A stretch of DNA of 61,565 nucleotides from Bacteroidaceae bacterium (GTDB taxonomy: Bacteria > Bacteroidota > Bacteroidia > Bacteroidales > Bacteroidaceae): the NCBI GenBank assembly GCA_900770665.1, contig CAAGKZ010000024.1:1-61565 (forward strand), given 5' to 3'. Of the stretch, positions 1-9,148 are shown piece after piece; the stretch's first letter is position 1; each line of letters starts with the position of its first letter. The translations under genes and the position numbers were made by a program. The notes under the pieces are model-generated. The model made no database searches and was not told the DNA's origin. It saw nothing but the letters and a program-made list of their open reading frames with translations.

Positions 1-70
1 AATGTAGCGCAGTTGGTAGCGCACTACGTTCGGGACGTAGGGGTCGGGCGTTCGAGTCGCCTCATTCCGA
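1..70 (+). tRNA. tRNA-Pro (anticodon CGG), first 3 bases missing
   Basis: The cloverleaf can be folded by eye. The anticodon stem CTACG/CGTAG closes the loop TTCGGGA, giving anticodon CGG. The T arm carries TTCGAGT, and the acceptor 3' strand CATTCCG is followed by discriminator A at position 70. Pairing shows that window base 1 is tRNA base 4, so three 5' bases lie outside the window. No CCA is encoded. A hairpin with a T run follows at once. Accessory genes begin directly downstream, so this tRNA could mark an island boundary, but no second copy of its 3' end was found here. Confidence 0.93.
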
Positions 71-75
71 CACAA

Positions 76-109
76 GGCGACAAACGAGCATTTTCGGTTG
101 TCGCTTTTT
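76..109 (+). terminator. Rho-independent terminator of tRNA-Pro(CGG)
   Basis: GGCGACAA pairs with TTGTCGCT around a short loop, followed by a run of five T. It begins six bases after the tRNA end. Confidence 0.7.
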
Positions 110-288
110 CTTTTTCATTCTTGTAATTGCTTGAAAATAAGCGCATAATCTTGAATACTTCGTTCTCATTTTCTGTTGGCTGTGCCGACAATTTCTCGCC
201 ACGGCAAAGAGCAAACAAGCTTGCAATTACTCGTCTGGCTTAACGAAATTGTTCGATAATTGCATCCTTTTAAACATTATTGAGCCGA

Positions 289-456
289 TTATTATATTCT
301 GCACAACAAATTACTATATTTGCTGTTGCTCTTGGAGTCAGCGTAAAATCCCTTTTTGAACCTATGGGCGATGAGGCTGTAGAGGGGTTTATTAAGATAA
401 AAGGAAAGAGATATCAATTCAACAGTAGGGTTGAATTGGAGAACTTGCTTAAATAG
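289..456 (+). pseudogene. 3' remnant of an XRE-type HTH regulator
   Basis: The frame open from 274 to the TAG at 454-456 has no plausible start; a TAA lies at 271-273. It translates to a peptide with VALGVSVKSLFEPMG, then a segment ending KGKRYQFNSRVELENLLK. The first part looks like the last helices of a Cro/C1-type HTH. The second resembles the tail seen on many Bacteroidetes XRE proteins. I read it as a truncated C-terminus whose 5' part has been lost. The rest of 110-528 holds no other gene that I can support. Confidence 0.45.
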
Positions 457-491
457 TTAATAAAAATGATAATTTGTTTTATCAAAATAGG

Positions 492-499
492 TAACTTTG
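492..499 (+). promoter_or_regulatory. Candidate -7 box for the 529 gene
   Basis: TAACTTTG matches TAnnTTTG and lies 29 bases before the ATG at 529. No TTTG is seen at the expected 19-20 nt distance upstream (the nearest leaves only 15 nt), so this is a partial match. Confidence 0.4.
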
Positions 500-528
500 T
501 AAATATTAAGCAATTTAATTAACACATT

Positions 529-1239
529 ATGGCTATTATAAAAAGAAACCGTATTCTTCGCCCATCGAGCAGAGAACCACAATCAACATACAAAATTGAT
601 ACAAGTAAAGTAGGAATTGACGACACTCTTTATGTAACAATAACACATGAGGATAATGCAGAATTCAAAGAAGTGTACATCTTTGAGGGTAAAGACCTTG
701 TTGATAAAAACTCAATACATTATTCTTACGATGAAGAATGTATTAAATGGTTAGGGAACTTAACTTACCGAAAGTTGGATATTTCAGAAATAAATACAAG
801 AGAAAAGAAGTCTGCGAAAAGAGAAGAAAAGAGCAAGAATGAAATAAAATGGATAGATGACTTCACGCTTGGATACCCAAACCGAACATGGAGAAATGCA
901 GGAATTGCAATGTTAGTAATAATAATATTAGGTTTTATTATTGCTGTAGATAATAAAGGTAATACACCTAATAAATTTTATCAAGGCCAAGAATGTGTTT
1001 TTACAAAAGATGCAGTTGGTGGAATAAATGAAAGCACAAGTAAGCAATTAACGAAATATGCAATAGACAATGACCAGTATGGTGCATTGGAACTAAATAT
1101 GAGAGGTGAGGCATATTTTGCATTGGCTGGAGATGAATGTACATATATTAGGAATAAAGGTGGCGGGTTGGTACAAGTATACTTAAAAAAGAAGCGAGTG
1201 GAAATTATTGTGCCAGAAACATGTATAAGACCTAAATAA
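529..1239 (+). CDS. Hypothetical single-pass membrane protein
   Basis: The product is 236 aa and I do not recognise the family. Residues 1-90 look like a soluble beta-rich domain. Residues 90-106 are strongly charged (RxKKSAKREEKSKNE). One hydrophobic helix follows at about 125-140 (IAMLVIIILGFIIAV). The C-terminal 95 residues, probably on the far side of the membrane, contain three cysteines and short beta-like stretches that could form a small SH3-like fold, which is a guess. The gene is clearly more AT-rich than the GC-richer genes from 1351 on. It is monocistronic, with its own terminator at 1261-1314. Confidence 0.75.
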   Translation: MAIIKRNRILRPSSREPQSTYKIDTSKVGIDDTLYVTITHEDNAEFKEVYIFEGKDLVDKNSIHYSYDEECIKWLGNLTYRKLDISEINTREKKSAKREEKSKNEIKWIDDFTLGYPNRTWRNAGIAMLVIIILGFIIAVDNKGNTPNKFYQGQECVFTKDAVGGINESTSKQLTKYAIDNDQYGALELNMRGEAYFALAGDECTYIRNKGGGLVQVYLKKKRVEIIVPETCIRPK

Positions 1240-1260
1240 TATTTTAGATTAGACTAATAC

Positions 1261-1314
1261 AATAAGAATGTATCAATACAACCTAATTAAAGGTTATATT
1301 GATACATTCTTATT
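1261..1314. terminator. Bidirectional hairpin between convergent genes
   Basis: An 18-bp stem, AATAAGAATGTATCAATA with its exact complement at 1297-1314, separates the ends of the 529 gene and the minus-strand HD gene at 1351. The A/T-rich flanks suit termination in both directions. Confidence 0.75.
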
Positions 1315-1350
1315 TTAAACAAGATTAACCACGTTACTTCTGCCATTCCC

Positions 1351-1980
1351 CTACTCTCTTACTCCATAAATCTTTTCCAGTTTCAGTTTCTTTATACGCG
1401 ATGCAATGCCGCCGGGTTTGCGCCCGAAGTGTGCGGAGAGTTCCTCTATTGTTGCGCCCTCGCGCCACATGGCTGTAAGCACTGCGTCATCCTCCTCGCT
1501 CCACGGGTCATAGGCGTTTGGAAACTCCTGACGGCAGGCATAGACTGAATATGTTGGGGTGCCGGTGAGCTGCTTGTAGGCCTTGAGGTATTTCTTAAGC
1601 CGCTTGACGTCTTTGTCCGAGAGGTAGGGCAAACGGCGAATGTCCATGTTGTCGGTGAGGTCGTTGAGCTTTACTGCCACGGCCAATGGGTTATGCTTTA
1701 TGCGCGCTATGAACTTGTCGTACGGTTCGCCCGGTGAAAGTTTTGTCACACAGCGCAGTGCCTCGATAATGCGAAGCGAGAAGCCTTCGGCCGCAAGCTG
1801 TTCAAATGTCCAGTTGCTGTCCTCCACCACATCGTGCAGCACACCCACAATTTTCTCTTCTATTGTCTGTCCCATTGCCATAACACGCAAGGGGTGGCCG
1901 ATATATTCGTTACCAGCCTTGTCGAGTTGTCCACGGTGCGCCTCGGTTGCTATTTCTATTGCCCGTTCAAGAGTTGCCAT
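1351..1980 (-). CDS. HD-domain hydrolase of the SpoT/MESH1 type with a SANT-like tail
   Basis: Residues 1-140 match the HD domain of RelA/SpoT and MESH1 proteins: AHRGQ near the start, then VLHDVVED with the metal-binding HD, then KLNDLTDN. This family hydrolyses (p)ppGpp or related pyrophosphates. There is no synthetase domain. Residues about 158-205 (WSEEDDAVLTAMWREGATIEELSAHFGRKPGGIASRI) look like a Myb/SANT-type three-helix module that could bind DNA, an unusual addition to a small alarmone hydrolase. The start ATG is at 1980. The substrate is inferred, not shown. Confidence 0.8.
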   Translation of the reverse strand: MATLERAIEIATEAHRGQLDKAGNEYIGHPLRVMAMGQTIEEKIVGVLHDVVEDSNWTFEQLAAEGFSLRIIEALRCVTKLSPGEPYDKFIARIKHNPLAVAVKLNDLTDNMDIRRLPYLSDKDVKRLKKYLKAYKQLTGTPTYSVYACRQEFPNAYDPWSEEDDAVLTAMWREGATIEELSAHFGRKPGGIASRIKKLKLEKIYGVRE

Positions 1981-2188
1981 AATTGAATTTTATTTACGCA
2001 AAGCTAAACATTTTTTGGGGAATAAAATAACTTTTGATGGTCCAATGCTTGTGTTCAAGATCTTTCGCTACGCTCAAGATGACATATACCGATAAAAAAC
2101 TATTGCTACGCTGTATTTTCACTAGATTATCATTGACACGTAGGGTAATTTACACTACATTTACATTTTCTCATTTAACTTACAACAA

Positions 2189-2222
2189 GAGATCCCTCGT
2201 CGCTACGCTCTGTCGGGATGAC
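2189..2222 (+). repeat. 34-bp dispersed intergenic repeat, copy 1
   Basis: The sequence from GAGATCCC to GGGATGAC is the exact reverse complement of 59752-59785. A related element (CTTTCGCTACGCTC, about 2057-2081) lies just upstream. These repeats fall between genes and give spurious reading frames. Confidence 0.7.
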
Positions 2223-2246
2223 ACCAATTGGGACAACATAACATTA

Positions 2247-2612
2247 ATGGATATACGCAAACGACTGGAGCTTTCAACTGAAATCACGCCGTTCCAACGG
2301 CGGGTGTACATGGAACTGCTGAATGTTCCGCCGGGCACCACCATCACATACGGCGAACTGGCACAGCGCATAGGTTGCCGCTGTGCGCAGGCCGTGGGGC
2401 AGGCATTGAAGCGTAACCCTTTCGCGCCCGAGGTGCCATGCCACCGCGTGGTGGCCGCTAACGGTTCTATGGGTGGCTACTTTGGCAAGCGAGACGGGGA
2501 AATGATTGAGCGCAAGCGCAAGCTACTTGCGTTTGAAGCGTGCGACCATAATGAGCACAAGGACAATGAGCATCAGAGCATAGGAGACAAGGCGAAATCC
2601 CATAATACTTGA
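2247..2612 (+). CDS. MGMT-family DNA methyltransferase-like protein
   Basis: The 121-aa product starts at MDIRKRL. The frame stays open upstream, but that part lies in repeats, so I use the ATG at 2247. The product is the C-terminal DNA-binding/active-site domain of O6-alkylguanine-DNA alkyltransferases: TPFQRRVYMELLNVPPGTTITYGELAQRIG, then the catalytic PCHRVV with the acceptor Cys, then GGYFG. The N-terminal ribonuclease-H-like domain is absent. From about residue 94 the C-terminus is unlike the family. It runs 90 bp into the convergent gene at 2523, as if the original 3' end had been replaced; a matching fragment lies at 9032. It could repair alkylated guanine or act as an alkyltransferase-like protein. 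Confidence 0.8.
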   Translation: MDIRKRLELSTEITPFQRRVYMELLNVPPGTTITYGELAQRIGCRCAQAVGQALKRNPFAPEVPCHRVVAANGSMGGYFGKRDGEMIERKRKLLAFEACDHNEHKDNEHQSIGDKAKSHNT

Positions 2613-3782
2613 ACCCATATAGGTGTCATAGGGGTACATCTCGTTGAATAGTGAACTGGCATCCCACACCATTGAGAAAGTGGTAAAGAGCGTGAGGTAG
2701 AACAACAGGTTGTTCATTCGTCGGTTGTCGCGTTCCTCGCGGTTGTTCTTCTGATGAGCCATCATCTGATAGAGAAGCTGTTTCTCCGAAAGAATCTCCA
2801 GCCCCTTTTCCATTGAGTGATGTACAATGCGCGGCAGGAAGTTGTAGGAGACATTGTCAAACCAACAGCTATACTCAAAGTCATCGAACTGCTCGAGCAG
2901 TTTTTCGGCACTCTTGTGGTTGATGCGGAAGTCGTTGTTCAGGCGGAAGAGATAGAACTTGACGAAGAGTTCACTCACATAGAGCATGCCGAAATAGTTC
3001 TCAATCCAGTTGGCGATAGTCCTTTCGGAGATGCCATGTCCGAACATTGTGAAACTGTCAAAAAGAGCCAATGCCTTCCAGTTGTTGAACACCGATATTT
3101 TTCCGTCCTTCATGACACTGTCGAAATACTCCTTTGACGATGAGTAGTCATCCTCGGGGTTATATGAGCCTATTGGGGCTAGAGTACCCAATTCATAAAG
3201 CAGTTCATCACTTTTTTCACCATTCCACTCATCGGTATCAACAACAGCCACCTGAAAGGTCTTGAGTTTGTTGCCATACTCGACAAGACGATGATAGCAT
3301 GCAGCATCGTCCTTGCCCACGACATCGGCAGCGTTTTTCGCATGCTTGCGGTAGAGCCGCATCAATGGGGCGAGCACAGTTTTTGCAAAGGCAGCATTGC
3401 TCTGCGCCAGGCCGTCGACCGTGCGAAGGCGAGAGATTGCCGCAGTTATATCATTAGCACATGCGTCCATATCGACACGTATGGCGTAGAGTGCCAGGCC
3501 GAAAGGAGCCTGAAAGAAAGCAATCTCGGGCACAAAAAGATTGACTTGGCGCAAAGTGTCGCCATAACCCACTGTGACAGGTACGGTCTGTTTCACATCC
3601 ATCACGAACCTGTGAATGGAATTGGTATTTGCGCCAAAGCAGAAGTCAATAAATTCGGGGTAATAGAACTTGCTGCTCACGGCACGTTCATCGTCGCCGG
3701 TGACTACACCTCGCCAACCGCCGTCAGCCACCATTGGAATACCGGTGGAGAACGCACCGCAAAGGAAACCTGTATATTTCAT
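2523..3782 (-). CDS. Hypothetical protein with two C-terminal membrane helices
   Basis: The product is 419 aa and the family is not recognised. Residues 1-345 are soluble and mixed alpha/beta. Two hydrophobic segments follow at the end (LLFYLTLFTTFSMVW and the stretch near LVSYALMLIVLVLIMV), then a basic FKRK tail. A large N-terminal cytoplasmic domain with a C-terminal hairpin anchor recalls CorA-type topology, but I see no GMN motif. It diverges from the NTPase gene at 3983 and converges on the MGMT gene, overlapping it by 90 bp. Confidence 0.75.
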   Translation of the reverse strand: MKYTGFLCGAFSTGIPMVADGGWRGVVTGDDERAVSSKFYYPEFIDFCFGANTNSIHRFVMDVKQTVPVTVGYGDTLRQVNLFVPEIAFFQAPFGLALYAIRVDMDACANDITAAISRLRTVDGLAQSNAAFAKTVLAPLMRLYRKHAKNAADVVGKDDAACYHRLVEYGNKLKTFQVAVVDTDEWNGEKSDELLYELGTLAPIGSYNPEDDYSSSKEYFDSVMKDGKISVFNNWKALALFDSFTMFGHGISERTIANWIENYFGMLYVSELFVKFYLFRLNNDFRINHKSAEKLLEQFDDFEYSCWFDNVSYNFLPRIVHHSMEKGLEILSEKQLLYQMMAHQKNNREERDNRRMNNLLFYLTLFTTFSMVWDASSLFNEMYPYDTYMGSSIMGFRLVSYALMLIVLVLIMVARFKRK

Positions 3783-3934
3783 AGTAGAATTTCAAAAATT
3801 ACCTTAAAGTATTGAGTGCAACATCACAAAGTTAATATCTTTTTTTTGGAAAATATCACACAAACATGCCATATATTAACGTCATTAACGTTAAATATAT
3901 TTAGCACCTGCAACCAAAAATATTGGAGTAAACA

Positions 3935-3966
3935 TTGTATTTCTCACCCTTTTGTTACTATTTTTG
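3935..3966 (+). promoter_or_regulatory. Candidate promoter of the NTPase gene
   Basis: TTG at 3935-3937 is followed after 21 nt by TATTTTTG at 3959-3966, matching the Bacteroidetes -33/-7 pattern. The ATG at 3983 is 16 nt further on. The 200-nt gap to the divergent gene at 3782 otherwise holds AT-rich sequence. Confidence 0.5.
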
Positions 3967-3982
3967 TGAAAAATAACGACAA

Positions 3983-6900
3983 ATGAGCCGCTATACTTAC
4001 TTGAGAGAGACATCCCCCGAAGAGCGACAGATTGCCGATTTACTCATAGAAAAGAGCATCAACTCGTTGCCCTACACTCTTGCTGCGCCTGTAAAGCAGA
4101 TGTTCGGTTACGTCGCTGCCAACGAATTCAGCAAGGCAATGAACTACGCGCTCGACTTTGTGGAGATGTCGGCGCAGTACATATCGTCGCTGCTGCTTGT
4201 GAGACTCATCGAGATTGAATGCGAAATGCCGCCGGAGCAAAGACGTACAGCAAAGGTAATAAACAAGATAGACACAAAACGTCCATTGTCCTTGGGCGAC
4301 TGGATAAACGACATACTCACTCCCCTGCTGCTTATTGCCAAAGAGCGCATGGGCGACGACGAACTTGTCACCGCACTCACCACCAACCTACTGCGCAAGC
4401 AGAACTGTGTGCTTAGCAACGACAAGCGCGAGCCAAGTGTGGTGCAGATACGTAACGAATACAAAGGACACAGTACCACCTTGTCCGAGAACATCTACCG
4501 CGGTGTAATATACACCCTTGAAGCAAGAATACTGACAATACTGAAAGCCATTGAGCCCATGTGCTCCTACGGGTACAACTCAGTGCCGGTTGCCGGCAAG
4601 AGACTCAACAACAAGGGTGCCGAAATCACCGCCGAAGAGAGCTCCGTTGCAGGCGAGGAGGTTGCACACTATTACATAAGCCACAACGGTAAGGTAACCG
4701 ACTTATATCCGCTGATGGTAGTGAACGAAAAGGGATACGTATATGTTTTCCAGACACTGAAAGAGGAGAGCATAAGCTACATATCGTCCAACGAAGAGGC
4801 CATAACCCTGAACGATGACAGCCGCAACGACGCCTTTGACGCTCTGATGCAACAAGTCTTGCCACACTTTGACATTTCAAAGGATTTGAACTGGGAGCAG
4901 ATGACTTCGTTTGCAAGGAGCGAATCGGAGAGATTCCTGGCACGCATATACCGAGAGAAGAAATACAACCGCGAGCTGTTTGTGAATCGCGAACAGATTT
5001 CATCGGCGCTGAAGGATTTCTACAGCAGCAACGCAATAATGTTCCCAATACTTGGTGAGGCAGGACAGGGAAAGACCAACCAGTTGTGCTACTGGACCGA
5101 GCAACTGATTGAGAAAGGCAAGTGCGTGCTGATATTCTCGAGCACCGACTTCGCCGCCGGCACACTGGACAGCCGCATGAAGAGCATCTTCGGCTACTCA
5201 CCACGCAAGGACATTTCGCGCCTCATAGACAGCCTGCACGACAAGGCAGTGCAGAGCAACGAATATATATACATATTCTTCGACGCCATAAACGAGTGCC
5301 TGCACTACAAGGACGAGGTGCAGCAGATGGGTGTGGTTGCGCTGTACAATGCCATAACAAGGATATTTGCATCGGAGAAATACAATCGCATAAAGATTGT
5401 GGCAACATGCCGCAGTTATACATGGAAACATGCACTGAGCCGCATTGCACAGCAATACACACAGTTCACCTTCGCACCCGAGAGCAACCGCCAGTCGGCC
5501 ATCAAGGGTTTCACCACCGAGGAACTTGAAAAAGCATACGGCATATACCGTGAGTTGTACCAGATGGAGACAGATTTCCAGCAACTCACCCCAACGGCAA
5601 AGATACGCCTTAAGGACCCACTAATCCTGAAAGTTGCCTGCACGAACTACCTTTGCAAGACATTGCCCGAGCAGAGCAAGGACTTCACATCAGTGGCGCT
5701 GTTCAACAAGATGTTCAACGACATTGCCACATCGTATGCGGGCAAGAAACAGTGCCGCATCATTGAGCTGATGGCGCAGCACCTGCTTAGCGAATACGAA
5801 CGCGGGGTGGCAGCCGACAGCATTTCGGAGATGGCGTTGAAACAGGCATTGCAAGACCCGGCTGCACCACTGCACCAATTGGCAACACTCATATACAAGC
5901 GCGACGGTATAACCGTGGCATATGCCGAACTCATAAACAAGCCCGAGCGCCCGGTGTTGCGCATTGCCGAGTCGGCCGACGGAACGGAACGACAGGTACA
6001 GTTCATATATGAACGTTTCCTGGAGTATGCCATGGCACGCGTATTCGTAGCCAGGGAGTGCAACAACGGTACAATAACAACGCCGATACCGCCCGATGCA
6101 TACATGCGCCACCTGTCACAGGGTGCGGGCAACGTAGTATACATGGGTGCGATGCGAAACGCCCTGGCAATAGACATCCTGCGCACCAACGACTTTGGCA
6201 CAATAGTATCATTGATGCGTGACTACACCGACAATTACGAGGCCACACTGCTTGTGGGTGAACTCAACAGCACCCTCATTGCCGAAAATTACGAGGAGCA
6301 CCTGTTTGCACTCATTGACATATTGCTGAGCACCGACATTGAGAACGGCAAGGCACTGACCGATGAGTTCAACCAGATAACCAAGTTGATAGACAGCAAT
6401 AAGGCCACGGAGCAGATAATCGAGAGACACAAGGAACTGCACGCCGCACTGCTGCCGGTGATAAGGCTACGCCAGAATGCAACGATAGCAACACTTAACG
6501 GCATATTTACCACCGAATATTTCAACGAAGGATTGTACAAGAACGACCCTTACCGGATTCTGTGGCGACTGATGGAGGAACCTATCGTGGAGGTGAAGAA
6601 CGACGCCGTGATGTACATATACTACCTGTCGTTGCGCCAATACACGATGGACGAATCACCACTAAAACAGAACATTGCCGAGCAGATAATCGAGCGCATG
6701 TATGGCAAGATACTTTCAAAGTCACTGATAGGCAACTTTGCATTGCGCCGCAACCGCAACAGCGCTGTTTCATTGCTTGAGACAGCGGTCAGGCTCACCG
6801 TGCTGCTCATCATTGACACGCTGTTGTCGAAGAAGGAGGACGGGCACGAACGTGTCGCGATGCTCTTGGGACACATACGCGCGGTATTCAGCCACTTGAC

Positions 6901-8122
6901 CTACAGATTTGTGCTAATCAGAGTGATGATGCCGTTCGTGCAGTTCGTCATGCGCAAGCAGTTGACATTCCAGTCGGCCTATGTAAACAACATTATAGAA
7001 TACCAGGGTTTCTGGGATGAGGGCATTGTAGCCAAAAGTGCAGACGCCGACAAGTGGAGTCGAAGCGCAATGTGCAACCTGTTGCCGTTCCTGATTTGCC
7101 ACACATCGGACAGCACACGCCGCCGGGAGATGGCCGAGGAGTTCGCAGCCATGCGCCCAGCCATAATAAACGGTTACACCACCGGCGACAGTATGAGCTA
7201 TTTTGTGCTTGAGCGCATAATGGTTATCATGGGCGTTGCCGACTGGCAGAACATACGCGACATTGTAGCCACTGTGTTCAATGAATGCCGCCAAAGCGAG
7301 TGGCGCGACTACACACAGATGTCACTGCTCTACACACTTTACCAAACAGCGGTTTACTCCTCTTTCAATCGCGAACTGCTTGACATGTATGCACGTGAAG
7401 CCGTGGATTGGACATTGCGCACAACAGGCTTTTTCAAAGCCCGCAACAGCCACAAAGCAAATACGCTTGGACTCTACAAGCGAAATGTCATGAACTGGTA
7501 TGCAGTGATGTACTGCGCCCATTCAACCGACGGCAAGCCCCTCGAAGGCGACGAACGCTGCGTACCGGTATTCTATGATATAATTGACCGCGCCATAGCA
7601 AATAATGACAAGCAACTCCTTTTCCATCTCATAGAGAACATATCGGAATTGGTATCGGACTTCGGCTACATACACACGGCGCTCGACCTGCTACTACACA
7701 TAATGAAAGCATACGACACAAAGGAAAAGGTTGAGTATTTGGACAACATTACAGTAAACCGCGACGGCATATACACACAGACACTTGTGTCGCTGATTGG
7801 CAACACACTCAGCACTGCCAAGAACTACTTTGCCGACGAGGTAAACAGTTTCATCAAGCGCGACATCGTGGGACTCGCTTTCCCCGGAGTATCGAAATAC
7901 AGGGAGCAGATTTTATCCTACAACCCGAGCGGTGAGACACTGTCCGACCTTTTCACCCACAAGTTCGGAAACTTCCTAATGTGGTCTCTGCTTCATGAAC
8001 GGGCCGTTGAGGAATTCGCAATCAAGGCTATGGAAAAGGCCGAGGGTACAAAGGACTGTTTTGATTGGTTCGACAAAGTTATAAGATTATTATTCAAAAA
8101 TATGTTTAACGTAAAAGTATGA
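3983..8122 (+). CDS. Large STAND/NACHT-like NTPase with helical C-terminus
   Basis: The product is 1379 aa. Residues 1-200 are helical and include R157-N-E-Y-K-G-H163, which fits the RX4-6H signature of HEPN RNases or related dimerising domains (inference). A P-loop lies at about 358-366 (GEAGQGKTN), a Walker B-like strand at about 428-435 (YIYIFFDAINE), and a following VATCRSY segment, the order found in STAND ATPases. The last 700 residues look like long alpha-helical repeats that could sense a ligand. Such proteins are common in antiphage systems (AVAST, NACHT families), but I cannot assign a named one. Its 3' end overlaps the GDPD gene by 4 bp (ATGA), indicating translational coupling. 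Confidence 0.82.
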   Translation: MSRYTYLRETSPEERQIADLLIEKSINSLPYTLAAPVKQMFGYVAANEFSKAMNYALDFVEMSAQYISSLLLVRLIEIECEMPPEQRRTAKVINKIDTKRPLSLGDWINDILTPLLLIAKERMGDDELVTALTTNLLRKQNCVLSNDKREPSVVQIRNEYKGHSTTLSENIYRGVIYTLEARILTILKAIEPMCSYGYNSVPVAGKRLNNKGAEITAEESSVAGEEVAHYYISHNGKVTDLYPLMVVNEKGYVYVFQTLKEESISYISSNEEAITLNDDSRNDAFDALMQQVLPHFDISKDLNWEQMTSFARSESERFLARIYREKKYNRELFVNREQISSALKDFYSSNAIMFPILGEAGQGKTNQLCYWTEQLIEKGKCVLIFSSTDFAAGTLDSRMKSIFGYSPRKDISRLIDSLHDKAVQSNEYIYIFFDAINECLHYKDEVQQMGVVALYNAITRIFASEKYNRIKIVATCRSYTWKHALSRIAQQYTQFTFAPESNRQSAIKGFTTEELEKAYGIYRELYQMETDFQQLTPTAKIRLKDPLILKVACTNYLCKTLPEQSKDFTSVALFNKMFNDIATSYAGKKQCRIIELMAQHLLSEYERGVAADSISEMALKQALQDPAAPLHQLATLIYKRDGITVAYAELINKPERPVLRIAESADGTERQVQFIYERFLEYAMARVFVARECNNGTITTPIPPDAYMRHLSQGAGNVVYMGAMRNALAIDILRTNDFGTIVSLMRDYTDNYEATLLVGELNSTLIAENYEEHLFALIDILLSTDIENGKALTDEFNQITKLIDSNKATEQIIERHKELHAALLPVIRLRQNATIATLNGIFTTEYFNEGLYKNDPYRILWRLMEEPIVEVKNDAVMYIYYLSLRQYTMDESPLKQNIAEQIIERMYGKILSKSLIGNFALRRNRNSAVSLLETAVRLTVLLIIDTLLSKKEDGHERVAMLLGHIRAVFSHLTYRFVLIRVMMPFVQFVMRKQLTFQSAYVNNIIEYQGFWDEGIVAKSADADKWSRSAMCNLLPFLICHTSDSTRRREMAEEFAAMRPAIINGYTTGDSMSYFVLERIMVIMGVADWQNIRDIVATVFNECRQSEWRDYTQMSLLYTLYQTAVYSSFNRELLDMYAREAVDWTLRTTGFFKARNSHKANTLGLYKRNVMNWYAVMYCAHSTDGKPLEGDERCVPVFYDIIDRAIANNDKQLLFHLIENISELVSDFGYIHTALDLLLHIMKAYDTKEKVEYLDNITVNRDGIYTQTLVSLIGNTLSTAKNYFADEVNSFIKRDIVGLAFPGVSKYREQILSYNPSGETLSDLFTHKFGNFLMWSLLHERAVEEFAIKAMEKAEGTKDCFDWFDKVIRLLFKNMFNVKV

Positions 8123-8979
8123 AAAAAGTGACCTTAATTGTTTCAATATTATTAGTATTTATTCTTTTGTGGTTTGGTGCTTCATTTACAAGAGGTGTAT
8201 TCGCTGCCAAAAGGACATCGACAGAGAACTTGATAATTACAGGACACAGGGGCGGAGCCGGATTAGGCCCTGAAAATTCTCTTGAATGCATTAGAAAAGG
8301 CATTGAAGCCGGAGCTACATCAATAGAAATCGACGTGCACATCACTGCCGACAACGAGATAGTTGTGTGCCACGACCCCACAGTCGATCGCACAACAAAC
8401 GGCAGTGGTGCTATAAATGAGATGACACTTAAAGAGATAAAGGAACTGCGACTTCTCGAAAAAGGCAAGACGAAATGGCAGCGACTCACTGGTGGCACAA
8501 ACCCAGTAACAGACCAACAGATACCTACGTTGCAAGAGGTTCTTGACCTTGTTGACGGACGCGTGGAATTGTTGCTTGAGATTAAACGGAAAAAGGGAGA
8601 CAACAAAGGCATTGAGGAACGGGTTCTGGAGATTCTCAAAGAGAACAACGCTCTTTCATACACGGCAATACAATCGTTTGACGACAGTGTATTGGAAACC
8701 CTGTACGCATTGGACAATTCATTACATCTTGAAAAACTGCTATTCTGCAAACTCGTAGGGTTACCTGTAATTTTCGATGGCAAATTCACCGATTTCTCTT
8801 TCCAGAAATACCATTACATAAAGTCGTTCAACTTCTACCACAATGGGCTTTCAAAATCTCTTTCCAAGGAATTGCACAATGCCGGTTACAAGACACGCAT
8901 ATGGACGCTTAATAACCCGGATGCTATCCCAGACATTGAATTGGAAGGCGTAATAACTGACCGTCCCGACCTGTTCTAA
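8119..8979 (+). CDS. Glycerophosphodiester phosphodiesterase family protein
   Basis: The 286-aa product has an N-terminal hydrophobic helix (TLIVSILLVFILLWFGASF), so it is probably membrane-anchored or exported. The GDPD TIM-barrel motifs follow: GHRGGAGLGPENSLE, then EIDVHITADNEIVVCHDPTVDRTTNG with the catalytic HR/EID/HD set, LLEIK near the middle, and the terminal ITDRPDLF. The family cleaves glycerophosphodiesters to glycerol-3-phosphate and an alcohol. The start overlaps the stop of the NTPase gene. This coupling suggests it may act as the partner or effector of the NTPase rather than in ordinary lipid turnover, which is an inference from context only. Confidence 0.88.
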   Translation: MKKVTLIVSILLVFILLWFGASFTRGVFAAKRTSTENLIITGHRGGAGLGPENSLECIRKGIEAGATSIEIDVHITADNEIVVCHDPTVDRTTNGSGAINEMTLKEIKELRLLEKGKTKWQRLTGGTNPVTDQQIPTLQEVLDLVDGRVELLLEIKRKKGDNKGIEERVLEILKENNALSYTAIQSFDDSVLETLYALDNSLHLEKLLFCKLVGLPVIFDGKFTDFSFQKYHYIKSFNFYHNGLSKSLSKELHNAGYKTRIWTLNNPDAIPDIELEGVITDRPDLF

Positions 8980-9031
8980 GAACAAATTACAAACAAAAAA
9001 GCTGCTACCCATTCTTTGGGCGATAATCACT

Positions 9032-9148
9032 AATGGCTCATTGGGTGGCTACTTTGGCAAGCGCGAGGGGGAGATGATTGAGCGCAAGCGCAAGTTGCTC
9101 AACGAGGAGCATGGCAAGCTGCAATGTAATGAGAAAGACACTCGGTAA
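9032..9148 (+). pseudogene. Orphan 3' fragment of an MGMT-family gene
   Basis: The frame encodes NGSLGGYFGKREGEMIERK and continues to a TAA at 9146, matching the C-terminus of the MGMT-like gene at 2247 (about 59 of 69 bases identical over the shared part). No start and no PCHR region are present. It probably carries the original 3' end that the gene at 2247 has lost. Confidence 0.75.

Noticed and set aside
1..70. Second copy of the tRNA-Pro(CGG) 3' end as attR
   Set aside because: No repeat of its last 20 bases seen elsewhere in the window; tRNA-Pro(GGG) differs.
24..218. 64-aa minus-strand frame at the window start
   Set aside because: It covers the tRNA and its terminator and has no family features.
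1640..2095. 151-aa plus-strand frame
   Set aside because: Antisense to the HD hydrolase gene and ends in a dispersed repeat.
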